From: Burkholderiales bacterium
Lineage (GTDB): Bacteria > Pseudomonadota > Gammaproteobacteria > Burkholderiales > SG8-39
Length of the DNA: 46,961 bases
Reading direction: 5' to 3'
NCBI GenBank assembly: GCA_020845995.1
Contig: JADLES010000160.1
Coordinates: 1 to 46,961, forward strand
The notes under the pieces were generated by a model. That model was not told the DNA's origin. It worked only from the letters and a program-made list of their open reading frames with translations, and ran no database searches. Shown piece after piece: positions 1 to 15,816 of this stretch; positions within the stretch are counted from its first letter, which is position 1, and each line of letters begins with the position of its first letter. Both the position numbers and the translations under genes were made by a program.

Positions 1-478
1 CGAGGAAGGTGCCGGTGGTCAGCACCACGCAGCGACTCCGGAATCTCACGCCGACCTGGGTGGCGACTCCGGCGACTCGATCCCCTTCCAGCATGATGTC
101 GTCCACGGCCTGCTGGAACAGCGCCAGGTCAGGTTGCTTCTCCAGCCGTCGGCGAATCGCCTGCCTGTAGAGGAGCCTGTCCGCCTGGGCCCGGGTGGCG
201 CGGACTGCCGGCCCCTTGGACGAGTTGAGCGTGCGGAACTGTATCCCGGCCTCGTCGGTCGCGAGCGCCATCGCGCCCCCCAAGGCATCGACCTCCCTGA
301 CGAGGTGGCCCTTGCCGATTCCCCCGATCGAGGGGTTGCACGACATCTGCCCCAGCGTCTCGAGGCTATGCGTCAGCAGCAGCGTTTTCGCACCCAGCCG
401 CGAAGCGGCCAGCGCGGCTTCGGTCCCGGCATGGCCGCCGCCGACCACGATGACGTCAAATTCAGTGGGGTACTGCAT
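1..478 (-). CDS. mnmG: MnmG (GidA), tRNA uridine-5-carboxymethylaminomethyl modification enzyme, N-terminal part
   Basis: FAD-binding subunit of the MnmE-MnmG complex, which installs the cmnm5 group on U34 of certain tRNAs. The reading frame runs off the left edge, so only about 159 N-terminal residues are seen. They start [20 protein letters not shown], with the Rossmann FAD fingerprint GGGHAG, followed by [22 protein letters not shown] and [18 protein letters not shown], which are hallmark MnmG segments. The ATG lies at 476-478 with no competing start. The two parS sites lie just upstream of its start codon. In related genomes mnmG is followed by rsmG, parA and parB, which would lie outside the window to the left. 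The partner gene mnmE is in the same window at 3.8-5.1 kb. Confidence 0.96.
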   Translation of the reverse strand, partial: MQYPTEFDVIVVGGGHAGTEAALAASRLGAKTLLLTHSLETLGQMSCNPSIGGIGKGHLVREVDALGGAMALATDEAGIQFRTLNSSKGPAVRATRAQADRLLYRQAIRRRLEKQPDLALFQQAVDDIMLEGDRVAGVATQVGVRFRSRCVVLTTGTFL

Positions 479-512
479 GGGATGCCGGACGCGGGGCGAA
501 TGATACGCGAAT

Positions 513-526
513 GTTTCACGTGAAAC
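513..526. promoter_or_regulatory. parS: parS site 1 (ParB-binding palindrome)
   Basis: The 14-bp perfect palindrome GTTTCACGTGAAAC is the known core of the bacterial parS consensus TGTTNCACGTGAAACA. It lies between the start of mnmG and an MFS gene, 38 bp centre to centre from a second copy. ParB loaded here would nucleate the origin-segregation complex. Position near dnaA and next to mnmG fits chromosomal parS sites in other bacteria. Confidence 0.9.
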
Positions 527-550
527 CAAGAAAAGCTCCAGGACCATGAT

Positions 551-564
551 GTTTCACGTGGAAC
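551..564. promoter_or_regulatory. parS: parS site 2 (ParB-binding near-palindrome)
   Basis: GTTTCACGTGGAAC, read on the other strand as TGTTCCACGTGAAACA at 550-565, fits the TGTTNCACGTGAAACA consensus with N = C. It has one deviation from a perfect palindrome. It overlaps the most upstream ATG codons (546, 549) of the following MFS reading frame, which argues that the gene starts further downstream. Confidence 0.87.
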
Positions 565-629
565 AGCGATTGGTTAGGACATTGCTGCGCCGCAGCATTG
601 AATGCTGTCATGCGACAATCCGGCCCCCC

Positions 630-1823
630 GTGATCTCGCTTGCCCGTTATTCCGCCCTGCTCGGCCAGCCGGCATTGCGCTCGGCCATTTTCGCCTCGGT
701 GCTCGGCCGCCTGCCGATCGGCATTACAGGCCTCGCGATCCTGATGCTCGTGCAGGACGTGACGGGTTCCTTCGGCAAGGGCGGCGCGGTCGCAGCGAGC
801 TATGTCGCCGGGCTTGCCTCCTGCGCGCCGCTGCTCGGCCGCCTGATCGACCGTCACGGCCCCCGCGCAACGCTGCTTGTCTGCGCATTCGCGTTCCCGG
901 CCGCTCTCGCGGCGCTGGTCGCCACGCTCTCCGCGCAGGGCGTGTCGGCCCCCGGCGGGCTGGTATTTCTCCTTGCCGCCCTCGCCGGCGCCTGCTTTCC
1001 GCCGATCACCGTGTGCATGCGCACCTTCTTCAAGCAGCGGCTGCAGGAGGAAGCGCTGCTCTCGACCGCGTATTCGCTCGAGTCGGTCCTCATCGAGACG
1101 ATCTTCATCCTCGGTCCGATGCTGGTCGCCGTGTTCGTCGCGCTGGCTTCGCCCGCGGCGGCGGTGCTGTTCGCCGCAGCCTGCGGCTGCAGTGGCACGC
1201 TGCTATTTCAGCGCGCGCGCGCCCTGCGGCAATGGCGCATCGAGCCGCGTGGCGGCGGCGGCCTGTTCGGGCCCCTCGCCGAGCGCGGCTTCGTGCCGCT
1301 GCTGCTCGTGATCCTCTGCTATGCATGCGCTTTCGGACTGGTGGAAATCGGCGCCACCGCCTATGCCTCCGAAATCGGCAGCCCCGCGCTCGCCGGGGTC
1401 CTCCTTGGCGCGATGAGCGTCGGCAGCGCGACTGGCGGGCTCGTCTACGGCAGCCGGCACTGGCGGTTGCCGCTGGCGCGCCAGTTCTCCCTCATGCTCG
1501 CCGCAATGGGCCTGGGCGTCGCGCCGCTTGCGCTGCTCGCACCGCTCTGGGCGTTTGGCCCGTGGTGCCTCGCCGCCGGCATCGCCATGTCGCCCGCGCT
1601 CATTGTCCAGTCGATGCTGGTGGCAAAGCATTCGCGGCCCGAGCATTCGACCGAGGCGTTCACCTGGTCCGCCACGGGGCTGCTCGCCGGCATCGGGGCC
1701 GGCCTCACCGCGGGCGGCGCGCTGCTCGAGGTCGCGAAATCGCCGGCCGTCTTCGCCGCCGCCTCCGCGCTGGCGATCGCCGCCGCGCTGCTGGCGCTGC
1801 GTCTGGTCGGGCCGAAAGGCTAG
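630..1823 (+). CDS. MFS transporter
   Basis: About 397-residue integral membrane protein with roughly twelve hydrophobic segments, for example [31 protein letters not shown] and [19 protein letters not shown]. It is consistent with a major facilitator superfamily permease; the substrate cannot be told. The frame is open from ATG 546, but the first 28 codons overlap parS site 2 and encode a basic, non-conserved leader. I therefore prefer the GTG at 630, which gives [13 protein letters not shown] just before the first membrane helix. No clear ribosome binding site supports either start. The stop overlaps that of convergent pckG by 3 bp. Confidence 0.8.
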   Translation: MISLARYSALLGQPALRSAIFASVLGRLPIGITGLAILMLVQDVTGSFGKGGAVAASYVAGLASCAPLLGRLIDRHGPRATLLVCAFAFPAALAALVATLSAQGVSAPGGLVFLLAALAGACFPPITVCMRTFFKQRLQEEALLSTAYSLESVLIETIFILGPMLVAVFVALASPAAAVLFAAACGCSGTLLFQRARALRQWRIEPRGGGGLFGPLAERGFVPLLLVILCYACAFGLVEIGATAYASEIGSPALAGVLLGAMSVGSATGGLVYGSRHWRLPLARQFSLMLAAMGLGVAPLALLAPLWAFGPWCLAAGIAMSPALIVQSMLVAKHSRPEHSTEAFTWSATGLLAGIGAGLTAGGALLEVAKSPAVFAAASALAIAAALLALRLVGPKG

Positions 1824-3658
1824 GCGACGAGCTTCTGGTGCATGCTGCCGCGGCGCGATTCCAGCGCGGCCGGCAGGTGTCCGGCGAGCTTGCCGAACAG
1901 CTCGTCGTGCGACCTCAGCTCCTCGCCCCAGTCTTTGCCGTCCACCCGCGCGATCTCCTCGTAGCGGGAGCGCTCGAAGCGCTCCAGCCCGGCCCAGTTG
2001 AGATCCTCGTAACGCGGGATCATCCCGAGCGCGGTATTCACCCCTTGCGCTCGTCCCGCGCAGCGGTCGACGATCCATTTCAGCACGCGCATGTTCTCGG
2101 AAAAGCCGGGCCAGATGAACCTGCCGCCCGCGTCCTTGCGAAACCAGTTGACGCGGAAGATCCGCGGCGGCCGCGTCACCGCCTTGCCCATCTTCAGCCA
2201 GTGCGCGAAATAGTCGCCCACGTGATAGCCGCAGAAGGCGAGCATCGCCATCGGGTCGCGCCGCACCACGCCAACCTTGCCGGTGATCGCGGCGGTAGTT
2301 TCGGAGCCCAGCGTCGCGCCCATGTACACGCCATCCTCCCAGCCCGGCGCCTCGACCACCAGCGGCACCGTGGAGGAGCGGCGGCCGCCGAAGATGAAGG
2401 CCGAAATCGGCACGCCCTTGGGATCCTCCCAGCGCGGATCCATCGACGGGCACTGCGACGCGGCGACGGTGAAGCGCGCGTTCGGATGCGCGGCTGGACG
2501 ACCGCAGCCGGGCGTCCACTCCCTGCCCTGCCAATCGATGAGCCGGGCCGGCGGCTCGCGCGTCATGTCCTCCCACCAGACGTCGCCTTCCGGCGTCATC
2601 GCGACGTTGGTGAAGATGACGTTCGCGCGCAGCGTCTTCATCGCGTTCGGGTTCGTGGACTCCGACGTCCCGGGCGCCACGCCGAACAGGCCCGCTTCCG
2701 GGTTGATGGCGTGGAAGCGCCCGTCCGGTCCCGGTTTGATCCAGGCGATGTCCTCGCCGATCGTCGTGACCTTCCAGCCGGCGAAGGCGGCGGGCGGGAT
2801 CAGCATCGCGAAATTGGTCTTGCCGCAGGCGCTCGGGAAGGCCGCCGACACGTAATGCTTCTCGCCCTGCGGCGATTCGAGCCCCAGGATCAGCATGTGC
2901 TCGGCAAGCCAGCCTTCATCGCGCGCCATCACCGAGGCGATGCGCAGCGCGAGGCACTTCTTTCCGAGAAGCGCATTGCCGCCGTAGCCAGAGCCGTAGG
3001 ACCAGATCTCGCGCGTCTCGGGGAAGTGCACGATCCACTTTTCCTTCTCGTTGCACGGCCAGGCGACATCGGCCTGCCCGGGCGCGAGCGGCGCGCCGAC
3101 CGAATGCACGCAGGGGACGAACGCGCCGTCCTCGCCGAGATGCTCGATAACCGCGCGCCCCATGCGCGTCATGAGCCTCATGTTCGCCGCCACATAGGCG
3201 GAATCCGACAGCTCGACCCCGATCTGCGCGATGTGCGAGCCGATCGGGCCCATCGAGAAGGGAACCACGTACATCGTGCGTCCGCGCATGCAGCCGTCGA
3301 ACAGCCGCGCCAGCGTGCCGCGCATCTCGGTCGGCTCGACCCAGTTATTGGTCGGTCCGGCGTCGTCCTTGTTCGCCGAGCAGATGAACGTCCGGTCCTC
3401 CATGCGCGCGACGTCGGTGGGATGGGAGCGCGCCAGGTAGCTCCCGGGCCGCAGCTTCTCGTTCAGGCGGATGAAGGTTCCCGCATCGACCAGTTCAGCG
3501 CACAGGCGGTCGAACTCGGCCTGCGAGCCGTCGCACCAGAGCACGCGATCGGGCTTGGCGAGCCGCGCCATCTCGCCCACCCAGTCGAGCAGCTTGCGGT
3601 GGCGCACCCAGCCGGGGGCGCGCGATAAGTCAGCCGGGGGATGACTGCGGTCGTTCAT
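1820..3658 (-). CDS. pckG: Phosphoenolpyruvate carboxykinase (GTP)
   Basis: Converts oxaloacetate plus GTP to phosphoenolpyruvate, GDP and CO2: the gluconeogenic entry point when the cell grows on acids or aromatics. The 612 residues match the usual length of the GTP-dependent class. The P-loop-like segment [16 protein letters not shown] is diagnostic of this class, with [18 protein letters not shown] and [14 protein letters not shown] further on. The ATG at 3656-3658 is preceded by CAGGAG at good spacing. The gene is transcribed leftward and ends against the MFS gene with overlapping stop codons. A terminator-like hairpin sits directly in front of its ribosome binding site, which may attenuate expression. 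Confidence 0.96.
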   Translation of the reverse strand: MNDRSHPPADLSRAPGWVRHRKLLDWVGEMARLAKPDRVLWCDGSQAEFDRLCAELVDAGTFIRLNEKLRPGSYLARSHPTDVARMEDRTFICSANKDDAGPTNNWVEPTEMRGTLARLFDGCMRGRTMYVVPFSMGPIGSHIAQIGVELSDSAYVAANMRLMTRMGRAVIEHLGEDGAFVPCVHSVGAPLAPGQADVAWPCNEKEKWIVHFPETREIWSYGSGYGGNALLGKKCLALRIASVMARDEGWLAEHMLILGLESPQGEKHYVSAAFPSACGKTNFAMLIPPAAFAGWKVTTIGEDIAWIKPGPDGRFHAINPEAGLFGVAPGTSESTNPNAMKTLRANVIFTNVAMTPEGDVWWEDMTREPPARLIDWQGREWTPGCGRPAAHPNARFTVAASQCPSMDPRWEDPKGVPISAFIFGGRRSSTVPLVVEAPGWEDGVYMGATLGSETTAAITGKVGVVRRDPMAMLAFCGYHVGDYFAHWLKMGKAVTRPPRIFRVNWFRKDAGGRFIWPGFSENMRVLKWIVDRCAGRAQGVNTALGMIPRYEDLNWAGLERFERSRYEEIARVDGKDWGEELRSHDELFGKLAGHLPAALESRRGSMHQKLVA

Positions 3659-3672
3659 CAGGCGTGCTCCTG

Positions 3673-3705
3673 AAAAGCAAAACGGCCCTAGGTCGCGCCG
3701 GGCCG
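3673..3705 (-). terminator. Intrinsic terminator after mnmE or attenuator in the pckG leader
   Basis: On the minus strand a 6-bp stem CGGCCC/GGGCCG with an 11-nt loop is followed by TTTTGCTTTT. It lies 77 nt past the mnmE stop codon and directly before the pckG ribosome binding site. It would close the rpmH-mnmE operon. If pckG is transcribed from the TAAAAT element at 3726-3731, the hairpin lies inside its 5' leader. Confidence 0.6.
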
Positions 3706-3781
3706 ATCGGTTCCTCTTGGAGGCGATTTTACCGCGCCGGTTCGTCGCGCACGCAGAACAGTTATTTCCCTTTAACCACAG

Positions 3782-5125
3782 CTACTTCCCGATGCAAAAG
3801 CGCGCGAAGATGTCGCCCAGCAGGTCATCCGCGCTCACGCCCCCGGTGATCGAGCCGAGCGCTTCCTGCGCGAGGCGCAACTCCTCGGCGAAGAATTCCC
3901 ACTGCGCCAGTTGCGCGCCGGCCACGCCGAGGTGGCCGCGCGCGGCCTCCAGCGCGCGCAGGTGCCGCTCGCGGGCGAGAAAGACCGATTCCCCGCGCGA
4001 ACACCAGCCCGCCGTCTCCAGCAGCGCGTGGCGCAGCGCCTCCAGCCCCGCGCCGGTCTTCGCCGATACGTGGATCGCTCCACCCTGCCGCCCGGGCCTG
4101 GCGCCGGCGAGCAGGTCGATCTTGTTGACCACGGTGATGCGGCTCGCCGCCGCGGGCAGCTCACCCTCCGGCGCTTCCATGCGGCCCGCTTCCAGCACCT
4201 CCAGGACCACGTCGGCGCGCGCGAGTTCGCTGCGCGTGCGCGCCATGCCGATGCGCTCGATCTCGTCGGCCGATTCGCGCAGGCCCGCGGTGTCGACCAC
4301 CACGATCGGCACCCCCTCGATCTGGATGGGCTCGCGCAACGCGTCGCGCGTGGTACCCGGGACGGCAGTGACGATTGCGCGCTCTTCGCCCGCCAGGCGG
4401 TTCAGCAGGCTCGATTTGCCCACGTTCGGCCTGCCGGCGAGCACGACGTGGATGCCGCTGCGCATCAGGCTGCCCTGGCGGCTCTTCGCCAGAACGTCCT
4501 CGAGCGCCTCCCGCAGCCGCGCGAGGCGCCGCTCGGCGTCGGCGCGATGCAGGCTGTCGAGCTCCTCCTCCGGGAAGTCGAGCAGCGCCTCGGTGAGCGC
4601 GCGCAGCTCGGTCAGCTGCCCGACGAGCACACGGATCGCCGCGGAGAATTCCCCGGCGAGAGAGCGCAGCGCCGAGCGCGCCGCTTCCCGGCTTGCCGCG
4701 TCGATCAGGTCGGCGACCGCCTCGGCCTGCGCGAGGTCGAGCTTGCCGTTGAGGAAAGCGCGGCGCGTGAATTCGCCGGGCTCGGCCGCGCGCGCGCCCG
4801 CGTCCAGCACCGCGCGCAGCACCTCGTGCAGCACCACCGGCCCGCCGTGACCCTGCAGCTCGAGCACGTGCTCGCCGGTGTAGGAGGCCGGCGCCGGGAA
4901 ATACAAGGCGATGCCGTCGTCTAGTGCGACGCCGCGCGCATCGCGGAAAACGGCGCGCGCCGCCTTGCGCGCCGCCGGCAGCCGGCCGATCAGCGCCTCC
5001 GCGATACGCGGCGACGCCGGGCCGGAAATGCGCACGATGCCGATGCCGCCACGGCCCGCGGGAGTCGCGACCGCGGCGATCGTGTCTCCGCCTAGCGCAG
5101 CCGGGCCCGGCTCAGCGCTTGGCAT
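3782..5125 (-). CDS. mnmE: MnmE (TrmE), tRNA modification GTPase
   Basis: GTPase partner of MnmG in U34 tRNA modification. The 447 residues show the N-terminal tetrahydrofolate-binding domain ([22 protein letters not shown]), then the G domain with P-loop GRPNVGKSS, switch region [12 protein letters not shown]3 DTAGLRES and G4 NKIDLL, and the invariant C-terminal FCIGK whose cysteine is needed for modification. The ATG at 5125 lies inside the end of yidC (14-bp overlap), so the two are translationally linked. It is the last gene of the rpmH-rnpA-yidD-yidC-mnmE operon and is followed by a hairpin terminator. Confidence 0.97.
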   Translation of the reverse strand: MPSAEPGPAALGGDTIAAVATPAGRGGIGIVRISGPASPRIAEALIGRLPAARKAARAVFRDARGVALDDGIALYFPAPASYTGEHVLELQGHGGPVVLHEVLRAVLDAGARAAEPGEFTRRAFLNGKLDLAQAEAVADLIDAASREAARSALRSLAGEFSAAIRVLVGQLTELRALTEALLDFPEEELDSLHRADAERRLARLREALEDVLAKSRQGSLMRSGIHVVLAGRPNVGKSSLLNRLAGEERAIVTAVPGTTRDALREPIQIEGVPIVVVDTAGLRESADEIERIGMARTRSELARADVVLEVLEAGRMEAPEGELPAAASRITVVNKIDLLAGARPGRQGGAIHVSAKTGAGLEALRHALLETAGWCSRGESVFLARERHLRALEAARGHLGVAGAQLAQWEFFAEELRLAQEALGSITGGVSADDLLGDIFARFCIGK

Positions 5126-6791
5126 GGGCAGGCTTGTCGCGGTCGAACATGCGCTGGATCTGCCATTGCTGGAGGATGGAAAGGATGTTGTTGACGAGCC
5201 AATACAGCACCAGCCCGGCGGGGAAGAAGAAGAAGAAGATGCTGAAGATGAAGGGCATGAACTGCATCACCTTTGCCTGCACCGGGTCTGGCGGCACGGG
5301 ATTGAGCCTGGTCTGGATGACCATCGTCACCGTCATCAGGATCGGCAGCACGTAGTAGGGATCGAGCGCGGAGAGGTCGCGGATCCAGAGGACGAACGGC
5401 GCATGGCGCAGCTCGATCGCCGCCAGCAGCACCCAGTACAGCGCGATGAAGACCGGGATCTGGACCAGGATCGGAAAGCAGCCGCCCAGCGGATTGATCT
5501 TCTCGGTGCGGTACAGCTCCATCATCGCCTGGTTCATTTTCTGCCGGTCGTGCTCATACATCTCGCGGATCTTCTGCAGCCGCGGCGTGATCAGCTTCAT
5601 CTTCGCCATCGAGCGGTAGCTCGCCGCCGAGAGCGGGAAGAACACCACCTTGATGAGGATCGTCAGCAGGATGATGGCGACGCCCCAGTTGCCGCTCAGC
5701 CCGTGGAACTTCTCCAGCAGCCAGAACAGCGGCCAGGCGATGATCGTCAGCCAGCCGTAGTCGACCACCAGGTCAAAGCCGGGTGCGACGGCCGCGAGGC
5801 GGCCCTGCTCCTGCGGGCCGGCGTACAGCGGCACCGCGACCGCGGCGGCAGCGCCGGGGGCGATGGCGCCCGCCGCGATCAGCGCGCGGCCGGCATAGAC
5901 GCCGTCGGCGCGCTTCTCGATCGCGTACTCGCGGGACACGCCCGCCGCGGGCACCCAGCCAGCGACGAAATAGTGCTGCACGTAGGCGAACCAGCCGTCC
6001 TTCGCCTGGCGCAGGAAGTCCATCTTGCCTTTGTCGATGTCGGTCAGCGAGACCTTCTGGAATTTCTTCTCTTCGGAGTACACCGCGAAGCCGTTGAAGC
6101 TCTGCGCGCCGAAGGTCGCCGCGACCGCGTTCGCGTCCGCCGACGACTTGCCGTCGTGCGTGAGCTGGAAATACACGTAGGGCGACACCGCCTGCGCACC
6201 CGTGTTGTGGATCTCCAGCACGACCTCCACGACGTAGCTGTCGCGCTTGAAACGATAGAGCTTGGTCGCGGCCAGGCCGTCCCTGCCCTGCGCATCCAGC
6301 CGGATTTCGAGCGCCTGCGCGCCGGGCCCGAGCGTGGTGCTGCCCGGCCGCGCGGTCCAGAGCGTGCGGTGATTGGGGCCGCCCTCGCCCGTGAGGCCGC
6401 TCTGCGCCTCGTAGTGATGCTCGGGGCCGAGCAGCGTCAGGTTCCTCGAGGGATCCCTGGCGTCCTTGTGCTTGAGCAGCTCGACGCGTTTCAGCGTCCC
6501 GCCGAGCGTGTCGATCTCGGCGATCATGAGATCGGTGCGCACCGTGATCGTCTCGCCGCTCGCCGCCTGCGCGGCGCCAGGCACCCCCACCTGGGCCTGT
6601 GTGGCTGGCGCGGCGGCCGGCGCCGGCGCGGCGGCGGCCTTGGCCTGGGGTTGCGCCACCGGTGTGGGCACCGCGCCGCTCGTCGGCGCCTGCGCGACCG
6701 GCTTGGGCCGGTGCTCCTTCTCCCAGGCGTCCCAAAGCATCAGCAGGGAGAAGCCAAAAACGAAGAACAGGATCAGCCGCTGCGTATCCAT
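5112..6791 (-). CDS. yidC: Membrane protein insertase YidC
   Basis: Inserts and folds inner-membrane proteins, alone or with SecYEG. The 559-residue protein begins [20 protein letters not shown] (first membrane helix). It has an Ala/Pro-rich linker, the large periplasmic beta-domain typical of Gram-negative YidC (about residues 70-330), and a C-terminal Oxa1-like core with [40 protein letters not shown] and the final helix before [10 protein letters not shown]. The start at 6791 is chosen because an upstream in-frame ATG (6869) would lie within yidD. It starts 2 nt after the yidD stop. Confidence 0.97.
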   Translation of the reverse strand: MDTQRLILFFVFGFSLLMLWDAWEKEHRPKPVAQAPTSGAVPTPVAQPQAKAAAAPAPAAAPATQAQVGVPGAAQAASGETITVRTDLMIAEIDTLGGTLKRVELLKHKDARDPSRNLTLLGPEHHYEAQSGLTGEGGPNHRTLWTARPGSTTLGPGAQALEIRLDAQGRDGLAATKLYRFKRDSYVVEVVLEIHNTGAQAVSPYVYFQLTHDGKSSADANAVAATFGAQSFNGFAVYSEEKKFQKVSLTDIDKGKMDFLRQAKDGWFAYVQHYFVAGWVPAAGVSREYAIEKRADGVYAGRALIAAGAIAPGAAAAVAVPLYAGPQEQGRLAAVAPGFDLVVDYGWLTIIAWPLFWLLEKFHGLSGNWGVAIILLTILIKVVFFPLSAASYRSMAKMKLITPRLQKIREMYEHDRQKMNQAMMELYRTEKINPLGGCFPILVQIPVFIALYWVLLAAIELRHAPFVLWIRDLSALDPYYVLPILMTVTMVIQTRLNPVPPDPVQAKVMQFMPFIFSIFFFFFPAGLVLYWLVNNILSILQQWQIQRMFDRDKPAHAKR

Positions 6792-6793
6792 GC

Positions 6794-7030
6794 TCACTCG
6801 CGCCCGGCGCGCGGCCGCGTCCCGGGGACCGGATCGAAGCCGCCCACATGCCAGGGACCGCAGCGGCACAGACGTCGCGCCGAGAGCCAGCTGCCGCGCA
6901 AGGCGCCATGCGTGCGCAGCGCCTCTTCGGCATAGGCAGAGCAGCTTGGATGAAACCGGCAGGACGGCGCCAGCAGCGGCGCGACGAAGTACCGGTAAGC
7001 GCGCACTAGCGCGCGCAGGACGGCGCTCAT
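6794..7030 (-). CDS. yidD: YidD, membrane protein insertion efficiency factor
   Basis: Small 78-residue inner-membrane-associated protein that assists YidC-dependent insertion. The signature [22 protein letters not shown] with its cysteines, and [16 protein letters not shown] near the C-terminus, are typical of the family (formerly UPF0161). It overlaps the rnpA stop by the sequence ATGA (7027-7030), showing translational coupling in the conserved rpmH-rnpA-yidD-yidC order. Confidence 0.95.
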   Translation of the reverse strand: MSAVLRALVRAYRYFVAPLLAPSCRFHPSCSAYAEEALRTHGALRGSWLSARRLCRCGPWHVGGFDPVPGTRPRAGRE

Positions 7031-7395
7031 CCGGTCCTCACCCCCCCCAGGTCCGAGAACAGGTTGCGCAAGCGCAGCAGCATCGCCGCATTGGGCCGCG
7101 CGCCGAGCGGCGGGCGCACCAGAATGTCGACCGCGCCCAGGGAACCATGCTCCAGCCGGAAGGCTTCCCGGATGCAGCGCTTCAACCGATTACGCACTGT
7201 CGCCCTTGCCGCATGTCTGCGTGTGATGAGAATTCCGAGGCGCGCGGGGCCGTCCGCGCGCGCCGATGTGTAGAAGGTGTATCCCGACCGGTTGCGTCTC
7301 GTGCCTTCGCGCAGCAGGCGCTCGAAGTCCGCCTTGCCAGCAAGCCGCTTTCCTGCGCCCAGCCCGAAGCGCGCCCGCTTGGATTCTACGAGCAC
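7027..7395 (-). CDS. rnpA: Ribonuclease P protein component
   Basis: Basic protein subunit of RNase P, which trims the 5' leader of pre-tRNAs. The conserved block [18 protein letters not shown] (RNR signature) sits in the middle, preceded by [20 protein letters not shown] place the start at the GTG 7393-7395, giving 122 residues, the usual family length. The frame stays open further upstream, but that part would run through rpmH on the same strand. The distance from the rpmH stop is 13 nt. The gene overlaps yidD by 4 nt. Confidence 0.93.
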   Translation of the reverse strand: MLVESKRARFGLGAGKRLAGKADFERLLREGTRRNRSGYTFYTSARADGPARLGILITRRHAARATVRNRLKRCIREAFRLEHGSLGAVDILVRPPLGARPNAAMLLRLRNLFSDLGGVRTG

Positions 7396-7408
7396 CCCGG
7401 GAGAGACC

Positions 7409-7549
7409 CTACACGGCGAGGCGCTTGCGGCCCTTGGCGCGCCGCGCGCGCAGAACGGCGCGACCCTTCGCCGTGCGGCTGCGCACAAGGAATCCATGCG
7501 TTCTCGCGCGCCGCGTCTTCGAGGGCTGGTAGGTGCGCTTCTGCTTCAT
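7409..7549 (-). CDS. rpmH: 50S ribosomal protein L34
   Basis: The 46-residue basic protein [20 protein letters not shown]..., ending [10 protein letters not shown], is an obvious bL34, two residues longer than the usual 44. The ATG at 7547-7549 is the family start; a longer in-frame extension to 7687 is intergenic. It is the first gene of the leftward operon and has a good sigma-70 promoter upstream. It is divergent from dnaA, the classical arrangement at bacterial origins. Confidence 0.97.
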   Translation of the reverse strand: MKQKRTYQPSKTRRARTHGFLVRSRTAKGRAVLRARRAKGRKRLAV

Positions 7550-7579
7550 TGGGTGTGGCCGATCACGAAAAGGGGCGGT

Positions 7580-7609
7580 ATTAGAGCCCGCGCGCAGAAG
7601 GCTTGTCAA
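7580..7609 (-). promoter_or_regulatory. Sigma-70 promoter for rpmH operon
   Basis: On the minus strand TTGACA (7609-7604) and TCTAAT (7585-7580) are separated by 18 nt. That is a near-consensus -35 and a 5/6 match -10. Transcription would begin about 25 nt before the rpmH ATG. Confidence 0.75.
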
Positions 7610-7634
7610 ATCGAGGATTTTTCTTTTCGCGCAG

Positions 7635-7665
7635 CGTGCATAAGGCAAAGCGGAAAGGGTAAAAT
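7635..7665 (+). promoter_or_regulatory. Candidate dnaA promoter with an overlapping DnaA-box-like 9-mer
   Basis: A TAAAAT -10-like hexamer is at 7660-7665, 27 nt before the dnaA ATG. Where a -35 would be expected there is CGTGCATAA (7635-7643), on the minus strand TTATGCACG, one mismatch from the DnaA-box consensus TTATNCACA. DnaA binding there could repress its own gene, as known in other bacteria. The -35 itself is poor. Confidence 0.4.
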
Positions 7666-7692
7666 CGACGCTCTCCACGGCCGACAAAAACG

Positions 7693-9036
7693 ATGCAGAA
7701 CCTCTGGCACGCTTGCCTGCGCCGTCTGGAGCAGGAATTGCCTGCGCAGCAGTTCAACACCTGGATCCGGCCGCTGGCGGCGCAGGCGGGCGCGCAGGAT
7801 CCGGGCGCGCTCGTCCTCGCCGCGCCGAACCGCTTCATCCTCGAGCTCGTGCGCGACCGGTTCGCGGCTCCCATCCAGCGTCTGGCCGCGGAGATCGCGG
7901 GCCGCGAGATCGATCTGCGGCTCGTGCTGGCGAGCCGTCCGGCGGCGGCGCCTGCGGCCTCTGGACGCCCGCCGACGGCGCTGCCGCGCGGCGCCGCCCC
8001 CGCCGCGGCCCCCGACCGGGCGCGCCTGAACCGGAATTTCAGCTTCGAGAATTTCGTCACCGGCAAAGCCAACCAGCTGGCGCGCGCCGCCGCCATGCAG
8101 GTCGCGGAGAACCCCGGCATCTCCTACAACCCGCTGTTCATCTACGGCGGCGTCGGCCTGGGCAAGACGCACCTGCTGCAGGCGATCGGCAACCAGCTCT
8201 CCGCCGAGCGCCCTCAGGCGCAGATTCGCTATATCCACGCCGAGCAATACGTCACCGACGTGGTGCGCGCCTACCAGCAGAAGTCCTTCGAGGAGTTCAA
8301 GCGCTACTACCACTCGCTCGACCTGTTGCTGATCGACGACATCCAGTTCTTCTCCAACAAGGACCGCACCCAGGAGGAGTTCTTCTACGCGTTCAACGCG
8401 CTCGTCGAAGCCCATAAGCAGATCGTCATCACCTGCGACACCTATCCCAAGGAAATCGCCGGCATGGAGGAGCGGCTGATCTCGCGCTTTGGCTGGGGCC
8501 TCACGGTCGCCATCGAGCCCCCGGAACTCGAGATGCGGGTGGCGATCGTGGTAAAGAAGGCCGAGGTGGAGGCGCTGGCGCTCGCGGAGGACATCGCCTT
8601 TTTCATCGCCAAGCACATCCGCTCCAACGTCCGCGAGCTGGAGGGCGCGCTGAAGAAAGTCCTCGCCTTCGCCCGCTTCACCGGCAGGGAGCTGTCCCTG
8701 GAACTCGCGCGCGAGGCGCTGCGCGACATCCTGCACGTGGCCAACCGGCAGATCAACGTCGAGGGCATCCAGAAAACGGTCGCCGAGTACTTCAAGATCA
8801 AGGTTTCGGACATGCATTCCAAGCGCCGCAATCGCAATATCGCGCGGCCGCGCCAGGTGGCGATGGCGCTCGCCAAGGACCTGACGCAGATGAGCCTGCC
8901 GGAGATCGGCGAGGCCTTCGGCAACCGCGACCACACCACCGTCTTGCATGCCTGCCGGACGATCGCCACCTTGCGCAAGCAGGACACGGCGCTCAATCAC
9001 GACTACCACCTGCTCGAGCAGGTGCTTAAGGGGTGA
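7693..9036 (+). CDS. dnaA: Chromosomal replication initiator DnaA
   Basis: Binds DnaA boxes at oriC and unwinds the origin in its ATP form. The 447 residues show domain I ([20 protein letters not shown]), a proline/alanine-rich linker near residues 75-110, and the AAA+ core starting at [20 protein letters not shown] with Walker [10 protein letters not shown] and Walker [11 protein letters not shown]. The C-terminal DNA-binding domain carries the DnaA signature [20 protein letters not shown] and [10 protein letters not shown]. Length and architecture are standard. It is divergent from rpmH and followed by a 213-bp gap before dnaN that may hold the origin. Confidence 0.98.
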   Translation: MQNLWHACLRRLEQELPAQQFNTWIRPLAAQAGAQDPGALVLAAPNRFILELVRDRFAAPIQRLAAEIAGREIDLRLVLASRPAAAPAASGRPPTALPRGAAPAAAPDRARLNRNFSFENFVTGKANQLARAAAMQVAENPGISYNPLFIYGGVGLGKTHLLQAIGNQLSAERPQAQIRYIHAEQYVTDVVRAYQQKSFEEFKRYYHSLDLLLIDDIQFFSNKDRTQEEFFYAFNALVEAHKQIVITCDTYPKEIAGMEERLISRFGWGLTVAIEPPELEMRVAIVVKKAEVEALALAEDIAFFIAKHIRSNVRELEGALKKVLAFARFTGRELSLELAREALRDILHVANRQINVEGIQKTVAEYFKIKVSDMHSKRRNRNIARPRQVAMALAKDLTQMSLPEIGEAFGNRDHTTVLHACRTIATLRKQDTALNHDYHLLEQVLKG

Positions 9037-9249
9037 AACTGTGCAAGGAATGGGGGCGCGTTGTGAATAAGACGCCGGAAACGTACCTGCGCCGAAACCC
9101 TGCACATGCATGCACAGGCTCGCTCACAGCTTGCGCACGCCCCGAGAGCTATGCAAGGCCATGAGGAACCTGGGGAATCTGGGTTATGCAGGGAATTTCG
9201 TGCCTCTACTAGTTATTACTAGGTATTTAGAGAAAGAAAAGGATTACTG
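9037..9249. other. oriC: Candidate replication origin (oriC) between dnaA and dnaN
   Basis: This 213-bp non-coding gap is flanked by dnaA and dnaN. It holds one perfect DnaA box (minus strand TTATTCACA, 9062-9070) and several weak box-like words (9108-9116, 9184-9192). Its dnaN-proximal end is AT-rich and TAG-repeated (about 9206-9245), including the small inverted repeat CTAGT-TATT-ACTAG, unlike the GC-rich surroundings. This could serve as an unwinding element. Box density is low, so the rpmH-dnaA gap remains an alternative location. Confidence 0.5.
9062..9070 (-). promoter_or_regulatory. Perfect DnaA box
   Basis: On the minus strand TTATTCACA matches TTATNCACA at every position. It lies 26 nt after the dnaA stop codon in the dnaA-dnaN gap. 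Confidence 0.65.
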
Positions 9250-15237
<5,988 letters not shown>

Positions 15238-15328
15238 GCGGGGGCGCGAAGGATACCCGCAAAAACTGCGGCGCAGCAACCCCGCGGAAATAATGCGCGC
15301 CCGCGTCGGACGCGAATGCAACGCGAAA

Positions 15329-15787
15329 TCAGCTCGGCCGGCGCTCGCTCGCTTTCGCGAACAGGTCCTCGGCGATCAGGCGGCTGCTCGGCATCTGCTG
15401 GTTCCAGAGCACCATCAGCACGACGAGCTTGAGCTGCTCCGGCGTGAGGCCGTCGCCGGTCGCGGCGAGCGCGCGCTCGATGACGTGCTCGCGGGTCTGC
15501 GGCGTGAGGATGCCCGCTTGCTCGAAGCGGATCAGCAGCCCGCGGCAATCGGCGTCGAGCTTGGCGAGCTCCCTGGGCGCATAGGCGCGGGATGCGGCGC
15601 CCGAGTCGGGCAGCGGCGCGACCGGGCGGTGCGGCCTGCGCACAACGCCGGCGAGCCAACTGAGCGCCTCGCTGATGTCCGAGTCGTCGAAGCCGGCGGC
15701 AGAGAGCTTCTTGGCCACCTGCTCGTTCGGCCCGGACAGCTCGTACTGCTGGCAATGCTCGAACACATACATGAGGACGTCGTACAT
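15329..15787 (-). CDS. smg: Smg family protein (DUF494)
   Basis: 152-residue protein starting MYDVLMYVFEHCQQYELSGP, a recognisable Smg/DUF494 protein. The family is widespread in beta- and gammaproteobacteria next to dprA, and its function is unknown. It is mostly helical with no membrane segment. It lies 29 nt downstream of dprA and upstream of topB on the same strand, so LysM-dprA-smg-topB is probably one transcription unit. Confidence 0.9.
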   Translation of the reverse strand: MYDVLMYVFEHCQQYELSGPNEQVAKKLSAAGFDDSDISEALSWLAGVVRRPHRPVAPLPDSGAASRAYAPRELAKLDADCRGLLIRFEQAGILTPQTREHVIERALAATGDGLTPEQLKLVVLMVLWNQQMPSSRLIAEDLFAKASERRPS

Positions 15788-15816
15788 ATGGTTGTTGTTG
15801 TTCCCCGGTTAGTGAA

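Noticed and set aside
602..3628. A 1008-codon plus-strand open frame through the MFS and pckG region
   Set aside because: It is out of frame with the MFS gene and antisense to pckG, Arg/Ala/Pro-rich and without any known motif: a high-GC shadow frame.
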